DNA of 64,000 bases from Gonapodya prolifera JEL478 (lineage: Eukaryota > Monoblepharomycota > Monoblepharidomycetes > Monoblepharidales > Gonapodyaceae): contig KQ965782.1 in the NCBI GenBank assembly GCA_001574975.1, positions 157,279 to 221,278 of the forward strand. Direction: 5' to 3'. Below, piece by piece: positions 1 to 9,725 of the stretch (the stretch's first letter is position 1; each line of letters opens with the position of its first letter). The position numbers were made by a program, and so were the translations under genes. The notes under the pieces are model-generated. The model was not told where the DNA came from. It saw nothing but the letters and a program-made list of their open reading frames with translations, and ran no database searches.

Positions 1-722
1 AGACACTGATTGAAGCATCGCGGCTCTGAATTCTGAAAACGTTGCGCCTCGGCAGGTCAAAAACTGCGGCTACTGCGGGTTGTCTTGCTATGTACCCTAC
101 TCTACTGGAGTGACTTGTCGCCATGGCAAGTGCGTTGCAAGTGAGTGCAGAGTTGGCGCCTCACATCGTTTCTTGTTTTTTCACCGGGTCGAGATTGGCG
201 TCATAACAAAACTTGTTCAATCCCTTTCCGCGCCCTGTGTTTTAGCTGGCTGCCAGCCTGGGTGGGCACTCTGCCTTGATCGGTGCCGAAGCCCAATAAA
301 CGACCCCACACTATGTGGACCTTGTGGGATCAAGTGTCAGAGCGACAAAGTGTGTATAAGTGACGGAACAGGAGAAGGGTCCTACTGTTACAAAGGTGAG
401 GAATGGCGGACAGCGGGGCAAAGACCACGTGCCACATTTGAAACTGGGACATTTGACTCACATCGTGCCCCACCGGACAGAACCTCCGCCTCCACCACCA
501 GCAGGAGCAACTCAGAGCATGGGAGCGTGCAACAATGACGTGGAATGCTCGTCTGGTCAATGTGAGTTCCCGGCGGAGCAGCTGCTCACGGGCAATGACG
601 TTAGATCCACAATATCAAGTCTCTGTGTGCTCACCTTCGGTTCCGTAGGTATCGACAACCCGTTGCTTGATCCAAACGACTCCTGGTGGAATATTGCACA
701 ACCCGCGCGAGTGTGTCTGTAG
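1..722 (+). CDS. PriA-like cysteine-rich protein, C-terminal part
   Basis: The gene enters from the left edge, so its start is missing. Exons read about 17-140, 246-395, 481-561 and 649-722; each junction is GT..AG and the phases agree. The product has paired cysteines of the PriA type, e.g. NCGYCGLSC, CGPCGIKC and ACNNDVECSSGQC, with a short proline run (PPPPPP) between the last two modules. It ends in a short tail with two tryptophans (DSWWNIAQ). Fungal PriA-like proteins are usually secreted or cell-wall linked; no function is proven. The family call rests on cysteine spacing only. It could also be another secreted Cys-rich protein. Confidence 0.6.
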
Positions 723-1188
723 AGAGACCGAGAGACGTCCTGAGAGCCGGGGCGCCGGGGCGCCGGAGAAGCAACACGATCGTTGTCGCTTGAAACGTGC
801 GGGAAAATCCCCCCCCCTCTTTTTTTTATATCGCGACTGTAGAAACTTAGGGAAACGATCGCGTCATTCACCACAGACCCCGCGTCAATGGTCCGTCGAC
901 TCGATGTCGCGTCGCATGTTTCGTGATTGCGGGATAACTGCAGTAAATAGCAGTTATGGAAGCCTCGAGGCTCCGAGATAAGGTCGACCAAATTAATGCG
1001 CGTCGCCTAAGGCGGAGTCGTGGCATTAATTTATGGTTCTTTAGTACTTCCCAATGTCCAGGGAGGGCGCTATCGCGGAGCTCGGCCCACACATGGTCGA
1101 TTGATATTTTGCATGTTGCATGTAATGAAATTAGCTTACACCTATCCATGAGTTCCAAAGTTCTCTTCTGATCTCACAGTCCTCTTGA
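723..1188. other. Intergenic stretch, no gene seen
   Basis: I see no coding sequence here. The stretch holds a C-tract next to a T-tract near 810-826 and otherwise unremarkable sequence between the end of the PriA-like gene and an unexplained open frame. Confidence 0.5.
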
Positions 1189-1812
1189 CCTCGTCGACCA
1201 GCACACATCGTCCTGCACCTCAATTCACACGTTGCCACCCGCCCCACCCCCCGCGGCGCTCGCATCCCCAGCCCCAACCAGCTCCAAGTCCTCATCATCC
1301 TCATCCAAATCGTCATCATCCTCATCCCGCTTCTTGCCCCTTCCCCTGCCCCTGCCCCTTCCCCTACCGCGTCCTCTTCCTCGTCCCCTTCCACGCCCAA
1401 CACCCCGCCCGCCCCGCCCCCTTCGCTCGGGCGCCAGTTTGAGCTCGGCTTCACGCTCGCCCATCGTCTTGCCGCCCAAATCCCACTCGTCCATTTCCCA
1501 ACTTGGCGTCACGTCCCCTCCTCTCTTGGGACTCGCGCCGCACTTGCATGTTCAATAACTCCGAGCAGATTTGAAACTCATTACGCACACATAGTTGCGC
1601 TAATCGAGTACAGTTCTCTTGAAAATCGCACTTGTATTGTGTACCAACTCCAAAAACTATCTACGTCAGCTGCCCTGACTGAAATTATCTCTCAATTCCC
1701 CGTGCTCACTGTTTGTGCTCCCGGTCTTGGCGAGCAACCCTCAGACACTCCTCAAAACCAGAACGCAAGGCGTCCACGTCACCCCATCGGACTCTACACT
1801 TCGCGTATGTAG
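1189..1812 (+). other. Long open frame without start codon
   Basis: One frame stays open for about 207 codons from after a stop near 1186 to TAG at 1810-1812, but has no early ATG. The first third is a low-complexity pyrimidine-rich part (1262-1440: hydrophobic Ile/Leu stretch, then Pro/Ala/Ser). The rest (1441-1812) looks like ordinary protein, with segments such as FELGFTLAHRLAAQIPLVHF and HYAHIVALIEYSSL. I recognise no family. It may be an internal exon, a decayed gene or chance. The opposite strand of the low-complexity part reads as an RG-rich then acidic peptide and is probably a shadow. Confidence 0.25.
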
Positions 1813-1865
1813 TATTTGCGAGTGCACCCTGCGGAACACCCGGGCGCTTCTCCACCATGCTGATT

Positions 1866-2246
1866 TCAGATGTTATTCGCCCCTGTTTTGTCATTTCCGG
1901 GTTTCCATAGTAACACTCTGCCAGGAACTGGGTGTACCCACACATCAACCCTTTGAAGAAACGGTGGTAGCCATCCATTATCATCCAGCGCCCTTCGAGC
2001 AAGATAGAGCTGTTGCAAATGGCATTGAGCATCGCACACTTGTGAAAACTCACCAGTTCCATCAGGAATCACCTTGATGGGTGCTTTCAACAGCCAGTAG
2101 TTATCTTCGCCTCCATTTTGCGCGTTGAGCACCCCCTTATCGCCGTCAAATTCAGGAAGAATGAGCCAGTTTTGAAATCCTATGATGCTGTCTGCCTTGA
2201 CGAGAAAGAACTGGGCATTCGCAAAAAATCTGATAGTGGTTATCAC
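1866..2246 (-). CDS. Hypothetical coding fragment, two exons
   Basis: A frame on the minus strand runs 2246-2073, then is joined through a 63-nt GT..AG intron (2072-2010) to 2009-1866, keeping phase 0. It encodes about 105 residues, including FDGDKGVLNAQNGGEDNYW and LYLARRALDDNGWLPPF. There is no ATG at its upstream edge, so the 5' part is missing, lies in an unseen exon, or the gene is broken. I do not recognise the family. A second frame (1706-2062) overlaps and also looks partly coding near its end, so the 3' structure is uncertain. Confidence 0.3.
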   Translation of the reverse strand: MITTIRFFANAQFFLVKADSIIGFQNWLILPEFDGDKGVLNAQNGGEDNYWLLKAPIKVIPDGTGEFSQVCDAQCHLQQLYLARRALDDNGWLPPFLQRVDVWVHPVPGRVLLWKPGNDKTGANNI

Positions 2247-2507
2247 GCGCAGAATTGCTCGCTATTCTTTTGGTATTTTTGCGAAATACGCGTCCTTTCA
2301 AGCATAGTGTGTGCCACATATTTTGTATAATTTGTAAAATTGGCACCCTTGATCACGCCCCCAACAAATCCTCTCAGTTGCAATGCCGATTGCACCCCTT
2401 GCAGCACCTCCAACATAGACCGCACACTGGCGACGCCAGATTCCCACATTCACAAGTGCGCCCCTGCTTCTCACGTGTCTTCGTATTCGACAGTCCATTT
2501 TCTATCA

Positions 2508-3356
2508 TCATTCTTCCACGCTCTTCTCAAGAGCTCTTCTCAGATTCTCCTCCCTGGAAAGAATGTCGTTATATTCAGTCAACAGTTTTGGATGAAGAAT
2601 GTTCCAGGAACGTTGCGTCAAAGCGCGGCTTTGAGCCACGGCTCTTTGAAAAGATTGCATCTGCTTGAGATATCAAACTGGGATCGGCTGGTCTAAGGTG
2701 GAGCACCTTTGTATAATGTCCTCTTCCCGCTGGTCTCGTGTTTGTTGCAGCTTCTCACGCCTTTCCACCTGCAGCGCTTTGTTCCATTTTCCAATCAATG
2801 ATAACTCTTGCGCGACAACGTCACCGATGCACTTTTGTGATTCTTTCCATTGACCCAGCGTCTTGTCGCACACGTGTCGAATGTAGTCACGATACTTCGC
2901 ATGAACTGATGCTTTCCAGAAAATGGTGTATGCATAGTCTCGTCCACCAAATCTATTTGGAATGTGCCCTCCGACTTGTATGCGCGGCAGACCAATGGTG
3001 AATTCTTGATGCTTGCTTGCATTCACGATATTTTGAATCTCGTAGCTCCGAACTGTCCTTTCACTCAAGCAATCTACACACGATCGAATGGAGAACTGCC
3101 AGTAAACTTTATGTGCAGTCTTTTTCTGACAAATCTCGCACTTGTTTCCCGCCATCAAATAGATGAACCTGATGGCGGTCATGTTCGACGGAATTGGGGG
3201 CTCCTCACCGAACACGCTGAGGAGTACTCTTTTGACAATATGGCGATCCAATAATATGCGTCGGATGTTGTGTGAGAGTGCAGTCAGTGATGCAAGCGTC
3301 TTCACGTCTGCACACAAAAATATTTTGATCCAAGTCTCGATTGGGAATGTTGCCAT
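2508..3356 (-). CDS. F-box protein with zinc-ribbon-like cysteines
   Basis: Exon 1 is 3356-2707, intron 2706-2644 (63 nt), exon 2 2643-2508; 261 aa. The first residues, MATFPIETWIKIFLCADVKT, match an F-box (FP-E-W--I---AD---L), the Skp1-binding part of SCF ubiquitin ligases. A CEIC...CVDC pair at about residues 75-100 follows, then an Arg/Glu/Gln-rich helical tail. This N-terminal F-box plus Cys-Cys architecture is common in large agaricomycete F-box families. The bound substrate cannot be told. The first in-frame ATG is used; a longer open frame upstream has no ATG. The splice restores a continuous helical tail ending in EKSVEE. It could be one of many recently duplicated F-box genes. Confidence 0.7.
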
Positions 3357-3359
3357 TTG

Positions 3360-4026
3360 CAGGAATGTCAAGAAAAAAAACTTGCTTTATATGCGCGAGC
3401 ACCGTGCACGGGCCATTAATCACATTCATGACACTGCCGAATACTCGGAGTACGCTGTTCTGCGAAGGTCCTGAGTTTTCAAAATTTTTGCTTACCCTAA
3501 ACGTATTCATGGCGGTCCCAACCGCCACAAATGTGACCGGAGCTCGTCACAATGCCCGAATGCGTTCAGAAATTGATTTCCGCGCTTGTTTCAGTTTATC
3601 CGCCTGCTCAGCCTGTCCCTGGTCTCGGCAATATAAAAAGACAATATTTCTGCCGTTAAATTTTACACCAAAGTATAAGGTTACCCGTAGGGTAACCCGG
3701 TGCCCACAAACGCATCGAAAGCACACACTGAGATGCTGGCAGCGTAATTGTTGCCAGCGACGCCTGACGGAGTGACGTCCCGGTGGCCAAATTGGCATAG
3801 CGAACGGCTTCAACATATCCGTCAGAGCGGCACGGTTGGCTGGTCTGGGCTGGGTCGTCGCCAGACAAGAAAGATCAGAGGGAAACCCACCAGCGATTCC
3901 ATAAACAGTACCCTCCATCCACTGAACTCTGCAACGCAACAACTGGCTCATCGTTGAAATTCCCGACACGCACACGCTGAAGAAGCGAAAGTTCAGGAAA
4001 CCTTGCTTGAAATTTTTGCACATGAA
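3360..4026. other. Between F-box genes; no confident gene
   Basis: Several short frames overlap here on the minus strand, e.g. 3547-4023, but none has steady amino-acid composition or a recognisable motif. It may hold 3' untranslated sequence of the upstream F-box/LRR gene or decayed coding sequence. Confidence 0.35.
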
Positions 4027-5211
4027 TCAGAGCCCGGTATTGTCCACACTGTTAAAGAGACTGTTGCACATCTTTGCAGCAGGTCCACGAGTTGTTCCAC
4101 AGTAGGATCGTCCGATTTGTACTACCAAGTTGTTATGTGTGACGCTGTCAATGTTATCTTCGTCCAAGTACGCAACAATGATTTCACGCAGTCGTGGAAA
4201 ACATCCATCATTGATAGCTCTAGAGCTCTAGCAAGACCGGGCAAGCTTTGGCGCTCCATTGAAAACAGATATCCTATGTTGAGCTGCTCCAGATTGTCAT
4301 GGCACTTAGCCCTTCCATCCAGGGTGTAACATTGTGACTCGACGGAACTGAGCGACATATCAGTACATCGGAAGCATTGCACAAAAGGGAACAGATGAAC
4401 ATAGGAAAGGGGTTCAACCATGCTGACTTGTTTAAAACGAAGCGAAGCAAGCCTTCCGGCCTGTAATGGGTGCACGGTTGTACAATTTGATCATCAGAAA
4501 CAAACTGATTCCAATTCACCTCTTGTTTTAAATCATCGATAAGTTGTTGTTCGGCATCCTGGTCATCTGGTGAAGCAAATGGATCCAAAATACTCAATTT
4601 GCTGATACCCAAGGCGTTTGCCAGGTCCAAAAACCACGAAATTGATTTTGGCAGTTCCCGCGGAGTGATGGTCAGCAAATAGACCTCTGCCTTTCCAAAC
4701 CGAAGGGTGCATCACAGAACCTCGTGAAGCGTAGCAGCCGCTTGGGCTGGGGTCCCTTGGTCGGGTCCGCCATACTTGATACTAAGCGAGCTTCTACAAA
4801 AGGGCAACAGACCCCAAACGTCGACGTAGTCGTCCTGAATCTCCTGATTGGGTGTATATCTGCTTTCGACGTGCAAATTATGCGTCTACGCAAGGCCAAG
4901 ATGTCTTCCTTCACAGAGACATTCTCCAGAGTAGTACTTTCGCAAACGTATTTCTGTAAAGCCGAGAACGTGAGCTCCGCATCTTTCCAACCGATCCAGG
5001 CCCACACACGGACAGTAGATGCTGCAATATGAGCTCGTAAAATGCATGTGAGGCTGGCGCGGGAATCCATCGCAGCAGACATACCTTTGAGAATTGCGGC
5101 GTGGATTTCCCGAAGTCGTCGGCAGACCAGCGGGATGTGGGTGTAAAAAGCTCTTTTATCCGCAAGGAGAACCAGGGTCCGAAGCAAAATCTCGGTTGGA
5201 ATTCGATCCAT
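4027..5211 (-). CDS. F-box/LRR-like protein, structure unresolved
   Basis: It starts at ATG 5211 with an F-box, MDRIPTEILLRTLVLLADKR then CRRLREIHAAIL. Further down, clear leucine-rich coding sequence appears in other frames, e.g. VYLLTITPRELPKSISWFLD, then after a good 59-nt intron ending about 4467, LASLRFKQVSMVEPLSY. The final part reads CFPRLREIIVAYLDEDNID and stops at 4027. Two places do not close cleanly. Around 4690-4790 the frame changes; an intron with a 96-nt option starting GTATCA would fix it, otherwise a TGA lies in frame. Near 4222 the frame slips by one base with no plausible intron. It is either an intact gene with an intron I cannot place or a recently broken one. Agaricomycete F-box/LRR genes often decay this way. 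Confidence 0.5.
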
Positions 5212-6580
5212 GCCTTTCCCGTGAAGTTCGTGATGCGTATTGGTTCGACCAATTGAACTGCCTGAAACTAAAATAGCGTGACGTTAACGTACCGGACGGC
5301 GGACTCCGGACGTTCGAGTGATGTCTTCGGCAAGGGTTTCCTCTTGTCCACAATGATGTCGCGCGTCCGCGGGCCATTCGCTCGTGCTGACCTCGTCCCA
5401 TTCAAACGCGAGTCGGAGGGTTCAGTCACACGTCCCTCTTCCCTCACATGTGTGTTCCGCTCGGGGCCCGTTATGGTACGCTGTCCAAGCTCCAAAAACG
5501 TGTGAACCTGGCACGTTGGTATCCGGGCGGAGGCAAGCGAGCTCGTCTTTTCGGAGCAGTGAGGTGCACGCAGCGTGGAAGAGGAGCTTTATAATAAGAA
5601 TATTATATGCACTTGGTGGAACCTTGTTTTCACCCCGCCATCCACAGAACTGGGTGCACGTCGATTTGGCGAGCCCTCCCTGCCCCACCGTCCTCCGCCC
5701 ACCGCCCACCGCCCACCCGCATCCAATACGATGGTTATTTTCGATACAGAGGGTTTGGTAGTGAAGACTTGTGGAGTGGTGATGAGGAGAGAACGGCGGC
5801 CCGGCCTCGGCACCCACCCGTCCCAGCGAGTGGGAACAAATGGCGCAATCGCCTCAAGCAAAAAAAAAAAAAAAAAAAAAAAGGTCCAAACAAAACGTCA
5901 CTCTTTGTTGATGTTCCGCCTTTCCGGTGCCCGTCAAACTTTCCTATTCCGGCAAGGGATGTGTACGCGAAGGTATTGTTTGTTGAGGTTTGTTGATTTG
6001 TTGATTCGGCGCGTGCCACGTGGCACAAACCCGCCCTGTGGGACGAGGTAACATGCACAAAGTATAATCGCGCGACGGGTGGGAAATGATAGGGCAGTGC
6101 AGGAGAGGGTAATTGCGATATGTGAGGAGCGTGGAGTCCGTCATTTTCCGTGCGAGTGCGGCAGAAATGCGCGTGAGGGCTAGTGGGGAGTGCGACATAA
6201 GAGCGGGTGAGGATCTGTTGAGTAAATCTTGCGCGATGAGGAGCGCACAGCGATTGATGGGCGACGCCATTTCTCCCACGCAGGGACTCTTGACCAATGA
6301 AAATGACGCCATAAAAGCACACGTGGCGTGGGCTTGTCATGTGTGCTTTGGTCACGCAGGTTCCCGAGAAGGGTCCTCAAAACCTCTGCTTCTTCTTCCA
6401 ACACTCGCCCGCTCTCTCTCCTCTTCTCGCGCGCGCACCCTCGCACACTCCGCGCACTCCGCGTCTGTCGCCGCGCGCTCTCCGCCTCGCGTCTCGCTCC
6501 GCCACCCGCCGCTCGCTGCTGCCACGTCACGTTCCGCGCGCTTCTTCCGTCTTCTCTCCGCCTGACTCACGCGAACGCAC
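5212..6580. other. Intergenic region with A-tract
   Basis: No gene is supported. A homopurine run of 23 A lies at 5860-5882. Downstream sequence (6360-6560) is pyrimidine-rich and GC-rich, typical of a fungal 5' leader, and precedes the Ecl1-like start codon at 6581. Confidence 0.5.
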
Positions 6581-7399
6581 ATGGACTATCTCACAGCCTG
6601 GTGCATAGAGTGCGGACGCTCCTGCCCAGAGGGAAACGTGCGTGCTTTGTTTTTGTGGCCTGCTCCGATTGTTCGTCCCGCTCAACGCTTTCTTCCTTCC
6701 CCTCCCTCCGCTCCCTCCCGCTCACCCCGCACTCGCGCGCACTTTCAGTCCGCGTACTGCTCCGACTCGTGCCGCGATGCTGACCTGGCGCGGGCGGCCG
6801 CGAAGCATTCGCTCTACTGCGACTCGGACGGGTTCGCGCCCTCGCCCATACATGCACCCGCCCACGCATCCCACGCTCCGAAAGCCCTTCTCACAAACGT
6901 GTTCCGCTCCGCGCGCACGTCTCCTCGCTCTACCCTTCCCCTTCCCTCCCTCCCGCTGCCCTTATCCTCACCTCTGCCTCCCCTCCCTCCCCTCCCCACC
7001 TCTTCTTTCCCCACCGCCACATCCACACCCACGACAACCTCATTCCCCCACCTCCACCTTGTCTCCAACACGGGCAAGCGCCGCACATGGTGTCTCCGCG
7101 ACCCCGTCCCTCCGGGCGTCTTCGCCGAGCTGCAGCGCGCAGTCGTCGCGGGGTGGGACGAGGGCGACGTCCGCGTCGAGATGATTGCCGCTGAGTTGTG
7201 CGAGGCGGCGTTGGCGGGGGATTTGTCTCTGTCGGCTGGGTCGGACGCCAGGTGGTCGTCCTCGCAGTCGTCGTCGCTATCGCAGTCGTCGATGTCGACG
7301 TCGACGTCGTCCTCGGCAAAACTCCGCGCCAAGATGCCCGTCCCAGGCATCGCAGACGCACCGCGGAAGCTGCGTGCCGTCGTCGGGCGCGAACAGTGA
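6581..7399 (+). CDS. Ecl1-like zinc-binding protein
   Basis: Exons 6581-6637 and 6749-7399, with a 111-nt intron whose length is a multiple of three and has no stop, so the unspliced frame also stays open. The spliced protein (235 aa) begins MDYLTAWCIECGRSCPEGN then SAYCSDSCRDADL, i.e. CxxCGxxC followed by YCSxxCR. That pattern is seen in the fungal Ecl1/life-span-regulator type of small zinc-binding proteins, which in fission yeast extend chronological life span. The middle (about 60-110) is Pro/Ser/Thr-rich; the C-terminus has a Ser-rich block. Assignment rests on the N-terminal cysteines only. Confidence 0.6.
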   Translation: MDYLTAWCIECGRSCPEGNVRALFLWPAPIVRPAQRFLPSPPSAPSRSPRTRAHFQSAYCSDSCRDADLARAAAKHSLYCDSDGFAPSPIHAPAHASHAPKALLTNVFRSARTSPRSTLPLPSLPLPLSSPLPPLPPLPTSSFPTATSTPTTTSFPHLHLVSNTGKRRTWCLRDPVPPGVFAELQRAVVAGWDEGDVRVEMIAAELCEAALAGDLSLSAGSDARWSSSQSSSLSQSSMSTSTSSSAKLRAKMPVPGIADAPRKLRAVVGREQ

Positions 7400-8510
7400 T
7401 CCGGTCTGCGCTCTTGGTCTTGGGAGAGTGGTTGGTGTGGTGTGGATGTAGTGTGGATGTGGATGTGGATGTGGATGTGGATGTGGATGTGGATGTGGAT
7501 GTGGATGGGTGGGAGAGGCGGTGGAGGTGGCGGTGGAGTTGGATGCGGTGGTCGAACAAGGAGTCGAGTCCGGAAGCAAGACGGACCAGGAGTCGGACGA
7601 CGATAACGATGCATTGATATTTTACGTTCTCTCTTCGCATGGCATTTGCAGTGCAGTGCACGGGATGCATGCCGTGCGTCTCTCCATGCATGCATGCACA
7701 TGCACATGCACATGCCCACGGGATACCGATGCGGCGAGGGGGCATCTCCCACTCGCGCGCCAGGAAAAAAAAAAAAAGCAATCTCGATACCCCTCCCCTT
7801 TTCCCCCGCACCCCCAATTCGGAACGGTGATCTCATGTACAGCGCAACCTGGTAACCTCGCAATTCACCCTTTTGGAAGCATCTTTCGGTTCTGTTGTTC
7901 GACGGACGGGCGGCCCTCTCCTTCGTGGTCTCGTGGTCGTCGGGGGATCTCATTCAATTAGTAGCTTTTCTTTTGTGGAAGAAGGAAGGAAAAAACAAAA
8001 TTGAGAATAAGAAATAGCGAAACATTGTATTAATGGTTTTTAGCGGAAATACAACGTCATAATAATGCATAGTGTATAAATGCTCTTTGGTGAAGTGCGT
8101 CGTTGTGAAGGAGGGAAGTGGGGAGGAAAGAAAAGGCGGGATCACTACAACTCTGACGTGACGTGGCCTGTTGTTCGGCACTGCAAACAGAGGCGTGAAC
8201 TACGCCGTTTGGGAAAAAAAATGAGCGTGAGTTCTATTTTGAATCTCTTCGTTGGGAGAAAAGGGGGGAAAACGGGAACTGACGAAGATTTGGTTTGACG
8301 TTCGGGAGTGGTGGAGAGGCCCCCTCAACTTCGATTCGGGCGTTGTCTTGCCAAAAAAAAAAGAGAGAGAGACAAAGGACGCAAACCCCCTTTTAGACCA
8401 ACTGCTGGAAGTAAGGGCAAACTTAACTGGTCCTTACCATTGACTTCACTGGTGTTCCCAAACGGTACTGCGGCCCAACGTCGCACCACCTCTCTCTTCC
8501 CCCTTCTCCC
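7400..8510. other. Intergenic, simple repeats
   Basis: No gene is supported. It contains the GTGGAT hexamer repeat (listed separately), alternating catgca/cacatg repeats at about 7685-7718, and an A-tract at about 7764-7777. Confidence 0.5.
7453..7507 (+). repeat. GTGGAT hexanucleotide tandem repeat
   Basis: About nine perfect copies of GTGGAT in a row, just 3' of the Ecl1-like gene. All reading frames through it give dipeptide repeats (VDVDVD or HPHPHP), which explains several spurious long frames on both strands. Confidence 0.95.
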
Positions 8511-9446
8511 ATGTACTGCCTCCAACACTTCCTCCCGCTCTTCCTCCTCCCCTTCCCGCACCAAAACTCCTTCTTCCTCCTCTCCTACGTGCTCTCCCTG
8601 ATCGTGCACCACAGGCCCTGCCCTTACTGCTCGCTCGTCCTCGTCGCCCTGTTCGCGTCCACGTGCGCACTGTGGAGTTCGGCGGTCGAGGATGGGTTCT
8701 GGCCGGCGGATTTGATAAGGGTCGTGGCGTTGGGTGCCGTGGGGGCGCAGTGGGCGGGCGGGAGTGGGAGTGGGAGGATGCCAACGGTCCAGTGGGACGG
8801 CGAAGCCCAGGGGTCGACGGGCGTGGCGGTCAAGATCGAACGCGTGCTTGATGGCGCGCAGGTGTACGCGGACTGGGACCTGGCCGTTGTGGGGGCCGAT
8901 GGTGCGCAGGTGAAGGTGAAGGTGGTGGAGGGCCGGGGTGAAGCTGCGACGGACGTGTCCGAGCCGGCGCAGACGGACCGAGGGAAGGAAGAGGCAGGAC
9001 GGGGGAGGAAGGATGGTTCCGATCCGGCGGTGTCCGGCGCTGCTGCCGTGCCCGAAGTTCGAGCGGACGAGCACCCCGCCTCGCTGCCCGACTCCACCAC
9101 AACCACAACCACCACCAATTCCTCCTCCCAACCCATCTCCAACTCTTCCGACCCGAGCGCGTCCCAATCTCAACCCTCCTCCACCACCTCCTCCACCTCG
9201 CCCTCCCCACTGACCCTCTTCACCGCGCTCCTGGACACCACATCCCTCGCTCCTCCCATCCCGCAGGGCTCGCGGTGCTACGTCGACCTGCCGCGACCCG
9301 CAACCCATCCGCTCAAATTCTTCAAGTCGCTCGTGTGGGGCGCCGAGGCCGAAGACGCCCGGTTCGTGTGGTGGTGGGAGGCCAGACCGCGCAACGTCGT
9401 GTATGTGGGCAGGTGTGGCGGGGCGGCGAGGGTGGAAGCTGAATGA
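8511..9446 (+). CDS. Unknown protein with N-terminal membrane segments
   Basis: A single open frame of 311 aa from ATG 8511. Residues 1-60 are hydrophobic and form one or two likely membrane helices (around 5-30 and 40-58). Next comes a soluble stretch, then a Thr/Ser-rich low-complexity region at about 195-240. The C-terminal 70 residues are folded-looking, with Trp-rich FVWWWEARPRNVVYVG. I do not recognise a family. The opposite-strand frame (8325-9308) is Arg/Pro/Gly-rich and is a shadow. The first 170 residues may be coding in a spliced form I cannot see. Confidence 0.5.
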   Translation: MYCLQHFLPLFLLPFPHQNSFFLLSYVLSLIVHHRPCPYCSLVLVALFASTCALWSSAVEDGFWPADLIRVVALGAVGAQWAGGSGSGRMPTVQWDGEAQGSTGVAVKIERVLDGAQVYADWDLAVVGADGAQVKVKVVEGRGEAATDVSEPAQTDRGKEEAGRGRKDGSDPAVSGAAAVPEVRADEHPASLPDSTTTTTTTNSSSQPISNSSDPSASQSQPSSTTSSTSPSPLTLFTALLDTTSLAPPIPQGSRCYVDLPRPATHPLKFFKSLVWGAEAEDARFVWWWEARPRNVVYVGRCGGAARVEAE

Positions 9447-9725
9447 GCCGTGTCGTGTGAGAGGAGGTGGTGGGTGGTGGTCGTCGCAACGTGCTGGATT
9501 GCCGTAGTTTGGGGTGCCTTCTCGGAAAGTGGGCCTCCAAGTTCCTCTCGCTCCCGTAAAAGACTTTCCTTTTGCTGTATCACATCACCTATATGTTCAA
9601 ATGATCTGATTTTACAACACGTACACTGTCCCTATCTGGGATCACCTTTATCTGTCCGTCCGCTAGTACGAAGTTACAAAGACACACCACCACCCCGACA
9701 GCGCAAAATTCGACTTCCAGCGTCG

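Noticed and set aside
1225-1512. RG-repeat plus acidic peptide on the minus strand
   Set aside because: Arises from a CCCCTT-type pyrimidine repeat; no conserved context.
7453-7507. CRISPR-like array
   Set aside because: Simple hexamer repeat without spacers, in a eukaryotic genome.
6814-7953. 379-codon minus-strand frame opposite the Ecl1-like gene
   Set aside because: Composed of HIHIHI and other repeats from the GTGGAT tract and low-complexity shadow sequence; the plus strand has the motif-bearing, spliced gene.
8325-9308. 327-codon minus-strand frame
   Set aside because: Arg/Gly/Pro-rich shadow of the plus-strand gene at 8511-9446; no motif.
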